NCBI RefSeq assembly: GCF_022095675.1 | Contig: NZ_JAHYSG010000218.1 | Coordinates: forward strand, 1 to 8,119 | DNA length: 8,119 nt | Source: Dactylosporangium sp. AC04546 | GTDB lineage: Bacteria; Actinomycetota; Actinomycetes; Mycobacteriales; Micromonosporaceae | Reading direction: 5' to 3' | Shown here: one piece after another, positions 1 through 5,889 of the stretch | Numbering within the stretch: position 1 is the stretch's first letter | How the letters are laid out: each line of letters opens with the position of its first letter | Translations under genes and position numbers: made by a program | Notes under the pieces: model-generated | Databases searched by the model: none | What the model was told of the DNA's origin: nothing | Seen by the model: the letters and a program-made list of their open reading frames with translations, nothing else

Positions 1-5
1 CTCCC

Positions 6-35
6 GCTCCGCCCCGCCCCGCTCCGCTCCGCTCC
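6..35. repeat. Pentanucleotide tandem repeat (GCYCC)6
   Basis: Six consecutive 5-nt units fill this stretch: GCTCC, GCCCC, GCCCC, GCTCC, GCTCC, GCTCC. The plus strand is nearly all pyrimidine apart from one G per unit. It lies just outside the large palindrome that begins at 40, in non-coding DNA beyond the end of the acyl-CoA dehydrogenase gene. No function is evident. It could be a slippage-prone spacer, and the array may extend beyond the window edge. Confidence 0.7.
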
Positions 36-39
36 GGCG

Positions 40-112
40 GCGATCTTGGAGTTGTGGTCCCCGACTTGTCCGATATTTCGCGATAAAGACGGGACCACAA
101 CTCCAAGATCGC
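40..112. repeat. Perfect 22-bp inverted repeat, intergenic palindrome
   Basis: Positions 40-61 and 91-112 are exact reverse complements (22 of 22 bp), separated by a 29-nt loop that is AT-richer than its surroundings and contains TCGCGA at 78-83. The arms include CTTGGAGTTGTGG and its complement. The element begins 13 nt after the stop codon of the minus-strand acyl-CoA dehydrogenase gene, so its RNA would form a long hairpin at the 3' end of that message. It has no T-tract on either side, so if it terminates transcription it would be of the U-less type proposed for actinomycetes. I recall very similar palindromes scattered between genes of Actinoplanes/Micromonospora relatives, which would make it a dispersed repeat family; this was not searched. 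No transposase or target duplication is visible. Confidence 0.8.
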
Positions 113-125
113 GGGAGTCAAGGGG

Positions 126-2054
126 TCACATGCGGCGGCGGACGTCCTCCGCCGTCGACGGGCCCGGCTCCCACGGCGACGTCCAAGCGCCCGCCGGCGG
201 AGGCGGGATCACGCCCTCCTCCAGCGACAGGTACCGGCCCTGGAGCAGCCGCTTGGTCGCGGCCGCCTCGATCGCGTCCGCGTTGTGCCACAGGTCGTGG
301 AACAGCGCCTCGACCCGCAGCGAGGCCTGCCGGCAGAACAGGTCGGCCAGCTCCACGCCCTCCGGGCGCTCGGCCTTCTCGGCGCGGGCCTTCACGCACG
401 CGGCGGACATCGCGAACAACTCCGCGCCGATGTCCACGATCCGGCCGAGGAAGCCCTGCCTGTGCTCCAGCTTGCCCTGCCAGCGGGCCATCCCGTAGAA
501 CGTCTCGCGGGCCAGCTTGCGCGCCGCCCGCTCGACGAAGCGCAGGTGGGCCGCCAGCGGGCCGAACTCGCCGTAGCCGCCCGGCAGCTGGCCCCGGCCT
601 GCCACCAGCGTCGGCAGCCAGCGGGCGTAGAAGCCGCCCGCCTTGCCGGCCGCCTTCGCCTTCGCGCCGAACCTGGCCTCCGGGTCGATGATGTCGCCGG
701 CGACCGAGAGGTGGGCGTCGACCGCCTCGCGGGCGATCGCCAGGTGCATGATCTCCGTCGAGCCCTCGAAGATGCGGTTGATCCGCACGTCGCGCAGGAT
801 CTGCTCGGCCGGGATCGGGCGCTCGCCGCGGGCGGCGAGGGAGTCGGCGGTCTCGTAGCCGCGGCCGCCGCGGATCTGCACCAGCTCGTCGGCGACCTTC
901 CAGGCCAGCTCGCTGGCGTAGAGCTTCACCAGGGCCGCCTCGATGCGGATGTCGTTGCGGTCGTCGTCGGCCAGGCGGGCGGACACGTCGAGCATCGCCT
1001 CCATGCCGTACGTCGAGCCCGCGATGAAGGCGATCTTCTTCGCGATCGCCTCGTAGCCGCCGATCGGGCGGCCCATCTGGACCCGCTCGCCGGCCCACTC
1101 GCGCGCCACGTTGAGGCACCACTTGCCGGCGCCGACGCACATCGCGGGCAGCGACAGCCGGCCGGTGTTCAGCGTGCTCAGCGCAATGCGCAGGCCCTGG
1201 CCCTCGCCGCCGATCACGTTCCCCGCCGGCACCCGCACGTCGTGGAAGCGGGTCACGCTGTTCTCCAGGCCGCGCAGGCCCATGAACGCGTTGCGCCGCT
1301 CGATCGTCACGCCGGGCGCGTCGCCCTCGACGACGAACGCGGTGATCCCGCCGCGGTGGCCCTCGCTCTTCGGTACCAGAGCCATGACCACGAACAGCGT
1401 CGCGAGTGTGCCGTTGGTCGCCCACAGCTTCACCCCGTTGAGCAGGTAGTCACCCTCCGGGGTGGGCACGGCCGAGGTGCGCAGGTTGGCCGGGTAGGAC
1501 CCGACCTCCGGCTCGGTCAGCAGGAACGCCGACACCTCGCCGGCGGCCAGCCGCGGCAGGAACCGCTGCTTCTGCTCGTCGGTGCCGACCAGTTTGAGCG
1601 GCTGCGGCACGCCGATCGACTGGTGGGCCGACAGCAGGGCGCCGATCGACGGGTTCACCGACCCGGCGAGCGCCAGCGCGCGGCAGTAGTCGAGGTTGGT
1701 GAGGCCGAGGCCGCCGTACTTCTCGTCGATCTTCATGCCGAAGGCCCCGAGCTCGCCGAGCGAGCGGAGCACCTCGTCGGGGATGCGCGCGTCGCGCTCG
1801 ATCTGCTGGCCGTCGACCTCGGCGGTGAGGTACGCGGCGAGCTTGTCGCGGAACTCGGCGCCACGGGCCAGGCGGGTGGCGTCGAGCTCGGGTAGCGGGT
1901 CGATCAGGTCCAGGCGGAACCGGCCGAGGAACAGCTCCTTGCCGAAGCTGGGCTTGCGCCATTCGGCCTCACGGCTGGCCTCGATCACCTTGCGCGCCTC
2001 GCGCTCGGTGTGGACCGGCTGGGTCGGTACCTGCTTTGCGTCGGTGGTCGCCAT
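126..2054 (-). CDS. Acyl-CoA dehydrogenase, long VLCAD-like form
   Basis: A 642-residue FAD-dependent acyl-CoA dehydrogenase, predicted to introduce the alpha,beta double bond into an acyl-CoA in fatty-acid beta-oxidation. The N-terminal helical domain covers about 60-175 (DEKYGGLGL at 110-118). The beta domain starts near LTEPEVGS (179-186). The C-terminal helical domain carries IRGGRGY (394-400) and RIFEGSTEI (427-435), where E430 matches the catalytic glutamate of the VLCAD-type RIFEG motif. Residues from about 450 to 642 form the extra C-terminal region seen in VLCAD/ACAD9-type enzymes, which explains the length compared with about 380-400 for short-chain forms. The usual GSD of the first signature reads GSY (Y187). 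The start is the ATG at 2054, preceded by GGGGG five bases upstream; a longer open frame reaches into the hydrolase gene and is rejected. It lies 44 nt after the epoxide hydrolase gene and is probably cotranscribed. Family assignment is strong; chain-length preference is unknown. Confidence 0.93.
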   Translation of the reverse strand: MATTDAKQVPTQPVHTEREARKVIEASREAEWRKPSFGKELFLGRFRLDLIDPLPELDATRLARGAEFRDKLAAYLTAEVDGQQIERDARIPDEVLRSLGELGAFGMKIDEKYGGLGLTNLDYCRALALAGSVNPSIGALLSAHQSIGVPQPLKLVGTDEQKQRFLPRLAAGEVSAFLLTEPEVGSYPANLRTSAVPTPEGDYLLNGVKLWATNGTLATLFVVMALVPKSEGHRGGITAFVVEGDAPGVTIERRNAFMGLRGLENSVTRFHDVRVPAGNVIGGEGQGLRIALSTLNTGRLSLPAMCVGAGKWCLNVAREWAGERVQMGRPIGGYEAIAKKIAFIAGSTYGMEAMLDVSARLADDDRNDIRIEAALVKLYASELAWKVADELVQIRGGRGYETADSLAARGERPIPAEQILRDVRINRIFEGSTEIMHLAIAREAVDAHLSVAGDIIDPEARFGAKAKAAGKAGGFYARWLPTLVAGRGQLPGGYGEFGPLAAHLRFVERAARKLARETFYGMARWQGKLEHRQGFLGRIVDIGAELFAMSAACVKARAEKAERPEGVELADLFCRQASLRVEALFHDLWHNADAIEAAATKRLLQGRYLSLEEGVIPPPPAGAWTSPWEPGPSTAEDVRRRM

Positions 2055-2067
2055 GCCAACCCCCAAA

Positions 2068-2107
2068 GGCGGGTAACGCTTGATTACAGGCCAGGTTATT
2101 ACCCGCC
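2068..2107. repeat. 9-bp inverted repeat at hydrolase/dehydrogenase junction
   Basis: GGCGGGTAA (2068-2076) and TTACCCGCC (2099-2107) are perfect reverse complements with a 22-nt spacer. The right arm contains the hydrolase stop codon (TAA on the minus strand, 2099-2101), and the left arm ends four bases short of the G-rich ribosome-binding site of the dehydrogenase. In the minus-strand transcript it can form a 9-bp hairpin between the two cistrons. It could be an operator, an intercistronic processing hairpin or a weak attenuator. The spacer is AT-richer than its surroundings, so an internal promoter is also possible. Confidence 0.5.
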
Positions 2108-2944
2108 GGTAGCCACCGCCATACATCGAGCGATGATGGCATCCGCCACTGCCCCGGGCACCTGGTCGGGAATCCAGTGGCTCACCCCCGGCAGGGGCAC
2201 GAACCGGTAGTCGGCGGCCACGTGGGACGCACACCCGCGGGCCGCCGTGGCGCCGATCGCCAGGTCGTCGTCGCTCCAGACGTACGTGGTCGGCACGTGG
2301 CACCGCCCGATGCCGATGAGGTCACCCTTCGGGTTCATCGCGCGGTACCAGTTCAGCGCGGCGGTGAGCGCACCCGGCTCCTGCAGGGGGCGGACGTATT
2401 GGTCGACGCCCTCGTCGGTGAGCCCGGAGCCGGCGAAGAGCGCGCGCATACGGCGCGCGTCGTCCGCCAGCAGTACCTCCTCCGCCTTCCCCGGCTGGCG
2501 GAACAGCTTGATGTAGGCGGACCGCTCGCGCTGGTCGGCGTCGAACAGGTAGGCCCGGGCCGTGGCGTGCGGGTGCGGCACGGAGACCGCGGTGAGCGTC
2601 CGGACCCGTGCCGGGTGGCGCAGCGCCACATGCCATGCGCAGATGGCGCCCCAGTCGTGCCCGACCAGGTGTACCGCTGGAATCCCCAGCTCGTCGAGGA
2701 CCGCCACGGCGTCGAGCGCGCACTCGGTGATCCGGTACGCCTCGACCTCGGACGGGCGGGCCCCGGGCGAGGTGCCCCGCTGGTCGAGCGCGTAGGTGCG
2801 CAGGCCGGCCGCGTGCAGCAGCGGCGTGACCGCGGCCCACTCACCGCTGTGCTGGGGGAAGCCGTGCAGCAGCAGCACCGGGGGCCCGTCCGGCGGGCCG
2901 CCCTCGATGACGTCGAAGACCAGCGATCGGGCCGTGATTTTCAT
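2099..2944 (-). CDS. Alpha/beta hydrolase, epoxide hydrolase type
   Basis: A 281-residue cytoplasmic alpha/beta hydrolase with the residues expected of a soluble epoxide hydrolase, which opens epoxides to diols through an aspartyl ester. Visible in order: oxyanion-hole motif HGFPQ (27-31), DQRG (54-57), nucleophile elbow GHDWGA with D97 (95-100), cap-domain Y144 in a segment (SAYIKLFRQPGKAEE) that resembles the YQLYFQEPG region of mammalian sEH, second cap tyrosine Y200 in LNWYR, acid residue D227 in WSDDDLAIG, and base H256 in GVSHWI. An aspartate nucleophile rather than serine rules out an esterase/lipase. Fluoroacetate or haloalkane dehalogenases share the fold, but the paired cap tyrosines favour epoxide hydrolase. 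There is no signal peptide. The ATG at 2944 has no Shine-Dalgarno sequence but has a leaderless-type promoter directly upstream. It is the first gene of a probable two-gene unit with the acyl-CoA dehydrogenase. The substrate is unknown. Confidence 0.92.
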   Translation of the reverse strand: MKITARSLVFDVIEGGPPDGPPVLLLHGFPQHSGEWAAVTPLLHAAGLRTYALDQRGTSPGARPSEVEAYRITECALDAVAVLDELGIPAVHLVGHDWGAICAWHVALRHPARVRTLTAVSVPHPHATARAYLFDADQRERSAYIKLFRQPGKAEEVLLADDARRMRALFAGSGLTDEGVDQYVRPLQEPGALTAALNWYRAMNPKGDLIGIGRCHVPTTYVWSDDDLAIGATAARGCASHVAADYRFVPLPGVSHWIPDQVPGAVADAIIARCMAVATGG

Positions 2945-2950
2945 GACCCG

Positions 2951-2980
2951 AGACTACGAGGAAGCGACGTTCACTGTTAC
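2951..2980 (-). promoter_or_regulatory. Candidate leaderless promoter of the hydrolase gene
   Basis: Read on the minus strand, GTAACA (2980-2975, four of six matches to TTGACA) is followed after 18 nt by TAGTCT (2956-2951, a TANNNT -10 box). The A of the hydrolase ATG lies six bases after the -10 box. That spacing, together with no Shine-Dalgarno sequence, is the pattern of leaderless actinobacterial transcripts. Based on sequence pattern only. Confidence 0.5.
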
Positions 2981-2983
2981 CTT
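2978..2983 (+). promoter_or_regulatory. Weak candidate -10 box for the riboswitch transcript
   Basis: TACCTT fits TANNNT and would place the RNA start near 2990, about a dozen bases before the aptamer. No convincing -35 box lies 17-18 nt upstream. The site sits in the 57-nt divergent gap between the hydrolase ATG and the aptamer, overlapping the -35 region proposed for the opposite strand, so the two promoters may compete. It is within an imperfect palindrome, GTTACC-TTCG-GGAAAC (2976-2991). Confidence 0.25.
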
Positions 2984-3001
2984 CGGGAAACAACTGCACA
3001 T

Positions 3002-3101
<100 letters not shown>

Positions 3102-3116
3102 TCACCTCACGCAACG

Positions 3117-3147
3117 CACCACGCCGTCCGTCAAGGGCTGCGTGGTG
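3117..3147 (+). other. 8-bp hairpin in the riboswitch expression platform
   Basis: CACCACGC (3117-3124) pairs perfectly with GCGTGGTG (3140-3147), leaving a 15-nt loop. It lies between the aptamer and the hairpin that hides the ribosome-binding site. No T-tract follows, so it does not look like an intrinsic terminator. It may be a spacer hairpin that brings the aptamer's 3' strand close to the sequestering strand. Confidence 0.55.
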
Positions 3148-3155
3148 TCGCGTCT

Positions 3156-3183
3156 CCTTCTGGTTCACCCCCGAACTAGGAGG
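3156..3183 (+). promoter_or_regulatory. SD-sequestering hairpin, ykoE translation switch
   Basis: CCTTCTGGTTC (3156-3166) pairs over 11 consecutive positions (nine Watson-Crick, two G-U) with GAACTAGGAGG (3173-3183) around an ACCCCC loop. The 3' arm contains AGGAGG (3178-3183), the strong ribosome-binding site of ykoE, six bases before its ATG. The hairpin would therefore block translation. CTCCTT (3154-3159) in the 5' arm can alternatively pair with AGGGAG (3091-3096) of the aptamer over six positions. This gives a plausible switch: with TPP bound, AGGGAG is held in the aptamer, the hairpin forms and translation is off; without TPP, the 5' arm is captured by AGGGAG and the ribosome-binding site is free. 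The pairing is seen in the sequence; the mechanism is inferred. Confidence 0.75.
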
Positions 3184-3189
3184 CATCCA

Positions 3190-3756
3190 ATGCAGACCCG
3201 TTGGCGCACCGTCGACATCGTCGTCGCCTCGATCATCGCCGTGGCGTTCGCCGCGGTCTTCTACGCCTGGAACAACCTGTGGAACGCGCTGGACGGCTGG
3301 GCCCTGCCGTGGCGCGCGCTCATCTACGGCGTCTGGCTCGTCCCCGGCGTCCTCGGCCCGCTGGTGATCCGCAAGCCCGGCGCCGGGCTGTACACCGAGG
3401 TCGTCGCCGCCTCCGTCTCCGCGCTGTTCGGCTCGGCCTGGGGCCTGGGCGTGGTGCTGTCCGGCCTGGTCCAGGGCATCGGCGGCGAATTCGGCTTCGC
3501 GTTCACCGGCTACCGCGGCTGGCGGCTCGGCAACGCCCTGGCCGCGGGCGCGCTGGCCGGCGCGGGCGCCGCGCTGCTCGACCTCAACGTCTACTACGGC
3601 GCGTTCAGCCTGCGCGACAAGTGGCTGTACGCGGCGATCGTGGTGGTCAGCGGGGCCGTCGTCGCCGGGGCCGGCAGCTGGTCGCTGCAGCGGTCGCTGT
3701 CCAAGACGGGCGTGCTCGACCGCTTCCCGTCGGGCCGCGAGCGAGTGGCCGTCTGA
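3190..3756 (+). CDS. ykoE: YkoE-type ECF transporter substrate-binding (S) subunit
   Basis: A 188-residue integral membrane protein of the YkoE family, the S component of an energy-coupling-factor importer for hydroxymethylpyrimidine or thiamine. Hydrophobic segments lie at about 9-26, 42-60, 68-93, 113-136 and 145-165. The stretch LYTEVVAASVSALFG (67-81) and the QGIGGEFGFAFTGY segment (95-108), with acidic residues inside the membrane, look like the family's conserved core. The C-terminus is short, basic and cytoplasmic. The ATG at 3190 is chosen because AGGAGG (3178-3183) sits six bases upstream and because it is the first start after the TPP riboswitch. ykoD overlaps its stop codon, so the genes are translationally coupled. 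Family call is supported by size, TPP control and the ATPase and coupling genes behind it; the exact ligand cannot be read from sequence. Confidence 0.9.
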   Translation: MQTRWRTVDIVVASIIAVAFAAVFYAWNNLWNALDGWALPWRALIYGVWLVPGVLGPLVIRKPGAGLYTEVVAASVSALFGSAWGLGVVLSGLVQGIGGEFGFAFTGYRGWRLGNALAAGALAGAGAALLDLNVYYGAFSLRDKWLYAAIVVVSGAVVAGAGSWSLQRSLSKTGVLDRFPSGRERVAV

Positions 3757-5078
3757 GCACCGTCGTCTTCGAGGGGTTCGGGTGGCGGCACGCCGGGCGC
3801 AAGGCCTGGGCGGTCCGCCACCTCGACCTGCGCATCGAGCACGGCGAGCGGGTCCTGCTGGCCGGCGCCTCGGGCGCGGGCAAGAGCACGCTGCTCGCCG
3901 CGCTCGCCGGCCTGCTCGCCGAGGACTCCGGCGAGCAGGAGGGCCGGGTGCTCGTCGACGGGCGGCCGGCCCGGGAGATGCGCGGCGAGACCGGGATCGT
4001 GTTCCAGGACCCGCAGACCCAGCTGGTGATGAGCCGGGCCGGCGACGACGTCGCGTTCGGCCTGGAGAACCGGGGCGTGCCGGCGGACGGGATCTGGCCG
4101 CGGGTGGACGAGGCGCTGGCCGCGGTCGGCTTCCCCTACGGCCGCGACCGGGACACGGCCGCGCTCTCCGGCGGGGAGCAGCAGCGCCTGGCGATCGCGG
4201 GCGTGCTCGCGCTGCGCCCGTCGCTGCTGCTGCTGGACGAGCCGACCGCGAACCTCGACCCGCTCGGCGCGCAGCTGGTCCGGGCCGCGCTGGGCAAGGT
4301 CCTCCAGGACCTCGACGCGACGATGGTGCTGGTCGAGCACCGGGTCGAGGAGGCGCTGCCGCTCGTGGACCGGACGGTGACGATCGGCTCCTCGCCGTCC
4401 GCGGTGTGGGCGCCCGGGGTCGCCCTGCCGTCGCGCAAGGCCGCGGGCCCGCCCGGCGAGCTGCTGCTCCGAGCCGACTCGCTCCAGCTGCGGCATACCG
4501 CGAACGTCGTCGACACAGGAGTCCGATCGGGCGAAGCGCTCGCGGTGCTCGGGCCCAACGGCGCCGGCAAGTCCACCCTCGCGCAGCTCCTCGGCGGCCT
4601 CACCAAGCCGGTCGCCGGGCGCGTCACGGCCACGGCGGCGCTGGCCGGGGGCGACGCCGCGAAGCCGCCGCACCGGTGGCGGGCCGCGAGGCTGGCCCGG
4701 CGGATCGGCTCGGTGTTCCAGAACCCGGAGCACCAGTTCGTCACCGACACCGTCCGCGCCGAGCTGGCCCTCGGCGGCGCGCCGGGGGCGACCGTCGACG
4801 ACCTGCTCGACCGGCTGCGCCTCGCCCACCTCGCGCTCGCCAACCCGTACACCCTCTCCGGCGGCGAGCAGCGCCGGCTCAGCGTCGCCACCGCGCTCGC
4901 GGCGGCGCCCGCGGTGCTGGTGCTGGACGAGCCGACGTTCGGGCAGGACCTGCGGACGTGGCAGGAGCTCGTGGTACTGCTGGCCGATCTTCGCGACGAG
5001 GGCCGGGCACTGGTCCTGGTCACCCACGACCCGCAGCTCGTCGCGTCGCTGGGCGACCGCACGCTGGAGCTGTCATGA
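3753..5078 (+). CDS. ykoD: YkoD-type ECF transporter ATPase, two fused ABC domains
   Basis: Two ABC ATPase domains in one 441-residue cytoplasmic protein that powers the YkoEDC importer. Domain 1: Walker A GASGAGKST (38-46), Q-loop FQDPQ (84-88, Q85), FGLEN typical of ECF ATPases (102-106), signature LSGGEQ (138-143), Walker B LLLLDEP (158-164), H-loop H196. Domain 2: Walker A GPNGAGKST (267-275), Q-loop FQNPE (322-326, Q323), signature LSGGEQ (368-373), Walker B VLVLDEP (388-394), H-loop H425. Both sites look catalytically complete. A linker of roughly 30 residues joins them (about 213-243). B. subtilis YkoD, from memory about 490 residues, is somewhat longer. There is no ATG, GTG or TTG between the last in-frame GTG, about 130 nt upstream inside ykoE, and Walker A. 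The best start is therefore CTG at 3753, overlapping the ykoE stop as CTGA. It overlaps ykoC by ATGA. Confidence 0.92.
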   Translation: MSTVVFEGFGWRHAGRKAWAVRHLDLRIEHGERVLLAGASGAGKSTLLAALAGLLAEDSGEQEGRVLVDGRPAREMRGETGIVFQDPQTQLVMSRAGDDVAFGLENRGVPADGIWPRVDEALAAVGFPYGRDRDTAALSGGEQQRLAIAGVLALRPSLLLLDEPTANLDPLGAQLVRAALGKVLQDLDATMVLVEHRVEEALPLVDRTVTIGSSPSAVWAPGVALPSRKAAGPPGELLLRADSLQLRHTANVVDTGVRSGEALAVLGPNGAGKSTLAQLLGGLTKPVAGRVTATAALAGGDAAKPPHRWRAARLARRIGSVFQNPEHQFVTDTVRAELALGGAPGATVDDLLDRLRLAHLALANPYTLSGGEQRRLSVATALAAAPAVLVLDEPTFGQDLRTWQELVVLLADLRDEGRALVLVTHDPQLVASLGDRTLELS

Positions 5079-5812
5079 CGACCTGGCTGGGGCGGCGCGA
5101 CGCCGTCGCCAAGCTGTTCGCCGCCACGCTGCTCACGGCGGCCGTGCTGACCACGGTCGACCCGTTCGTCACCGCCGTCGCCGTCGTGGCCGAGCTGGCG
5201 CTGCTGCCGCTCACCGGCCTGGCGCCCGGCACCCTGTGGCGGCGCGGTTGGCCGCTGCTGACCTCGGCCGTGTTCATCTTCCTGTTCACCGTGTTCCTCG
5301 GCGCCCGGGACAGCCCGGTGATCGCGAACGTCGCCGGTGTCGACGTCCGGGAGCACGCGGCCGGCTACGCGCTGCGGCTGGTCGCGGTCGGGCTGCCCGG
5401 GTTCCTGGTCTTCGCCACGATCGACCCGACCGACCTCGCCGACTCGCTCATCGCCCACCTGCGGGTCTCGCCGCGCTTCGCGATCGGCGCGCTGGCCGCA
5501 CTGCGGCTGGTCCCGCTGCTCGCCGACGAGTACCGGCTGCTCGGCCTGGCCCGCCGGGCCCGCGGGATCGACGCCGGGTGGAGCCCGGTGGCCCGCGTGC
5601 GGCTGTTCACCTCGACGCTGTTCGGGCTGCTCGTGGCCGCGATCCGGCGCGGTATCCGGCTGGCGACGGCGATGGAGGCGCGGGGGTTCGACCGCGGTAC
5701 CCCGCGGACCCCGGCCCGGCCGGCACGTTTCGGCTGGCCGGATGCATTCGTGGTGGTCGCTGGCGTGATGCTCGCCGCTGCCGTGGTCGCGCTGAAGTTC
5801 GTGCACACATAG
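5075..5812 (+). CDS. ykoC: YkoC-type ECF transporter coupling (T) subunit
   Basis: A 245-residue membrane protein that transmits ATPase motion to YkoE. Hydrophobic segments lie at about 13-50, 59-76, 96-115, 137-150 and 222-241. The two coupling-helix motifs of EcfT proteins are present: Ala-Arg-Gly at 162-164 in LARRARGID and at 202-204 in AMEARGFD; these dock in grooves of the two ATPase domains. Length is near that of B. subtilis YkoC (about 250). The start ATG at 5075 overlaps the ykoD stop (ATGA) and has GGAG (5066-5069) five bases upstream. With this gene the importer is complete (S, double ATPase, T). No ykoF-like gene is present, unlike the ykoFEDC operon of B. subtilis. Confidence 0.92.
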   Translation: MTTWLGRRDAVAKLFAATLLTAAVLTTVDPFVTAVAVVAELALLPLTGLAPGTLWRRGWPLLTSAVFIFLFTVFLGARDSPVIANVAGVDVREHAAGYALRLVAVGLPGFLVFATIDPTDLADSLIAHLRVSPRFAIGALAALRLVPLLADEYRLLGLARRARGIDAGWSPVARVRLFTSTLFGLLVAAIRRGIRLATAMEARGFDRGTPRTPARPARFGWPDAFVVVAGVMLAAAVVALKFVHT

Positions 5813-5878
5813 GCAGATCGCTACCTGTTGTTCGCAGAAGCGGTCGAGATTCGCCCATGAGGACCATCAACACCGAAC

Positions 5879-5882
5879 GGAG
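5879..5882 (+). promoter_or_regulatory. Ribosome-binding site deciding the Tat-PHP gene start
   Basis: GGAG lies seven bases before the ATG at 5890. An earlier in-frame ATG at 5857 has no comparable site, only a weak GAG about eight bases upstream. The 77-nt gap from 5813 to 5889 contains no hairpin with a T-tract and no convincing promoter, so read-through from ykoC is plausible. Confidence 0.6.
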
Positions 5883-5889
5883 CCTCTTC

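Noticed and set aside
40..112. Insertion sequence end or CRISPR-like unit
   Set aside because: Only one inverted pair, no transposase, no target duplication and no series of spaced direct repeats.
285..1895. 536-codon open frame antisense to the acyl-CoA dehydrogenase
   Set aside because: Low-complexity Arg/Ala/Gly/Val-rich translation typical of the strand opposite a GC-rich gene; no motif, and the dehydrogenase is unambiguous.
2055..2303. Longer N-terminus for the acyl-CoA dehydrogenase running into the hydrolase gene
   Set aside because: The added 83 residues are Arg/Gly/Pro-rich out-of-frame translation of the hydrolase C-terminus; the ATG at 2054 begins right where family-like sequence starts and has a G-rich ribosome-binding site.
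3117..3147. Intrinsic terminator within the riboswitch
   Set aside because: The stem is only 8 bp with a 15-nt loop and no T-tract follows; the hairpin over the ribosome-binding site explains control better.
3142..3189. Upstream GTG start for ykoE at 3142
   Set aside because: It would translate the sequestering hairpin and the ribosome-binding site itself; the ATG at 3190 has AGGAGG at the correct spacing.
4136..5806. 556-codon open frame antisense to ykoD and ykoC
   Set aside because: Composition is an antisense shadow (Arg, Ser, Gln runs) across two clearly identified transporter genes.
5857..5889. Earlier ATG start for the Tat-PHP gene
   Set aside because: No good ribosome-binding site; the 5890 ATG has GGAG seven bases upstream. 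It remains possible and would add 11 residues before the His run.
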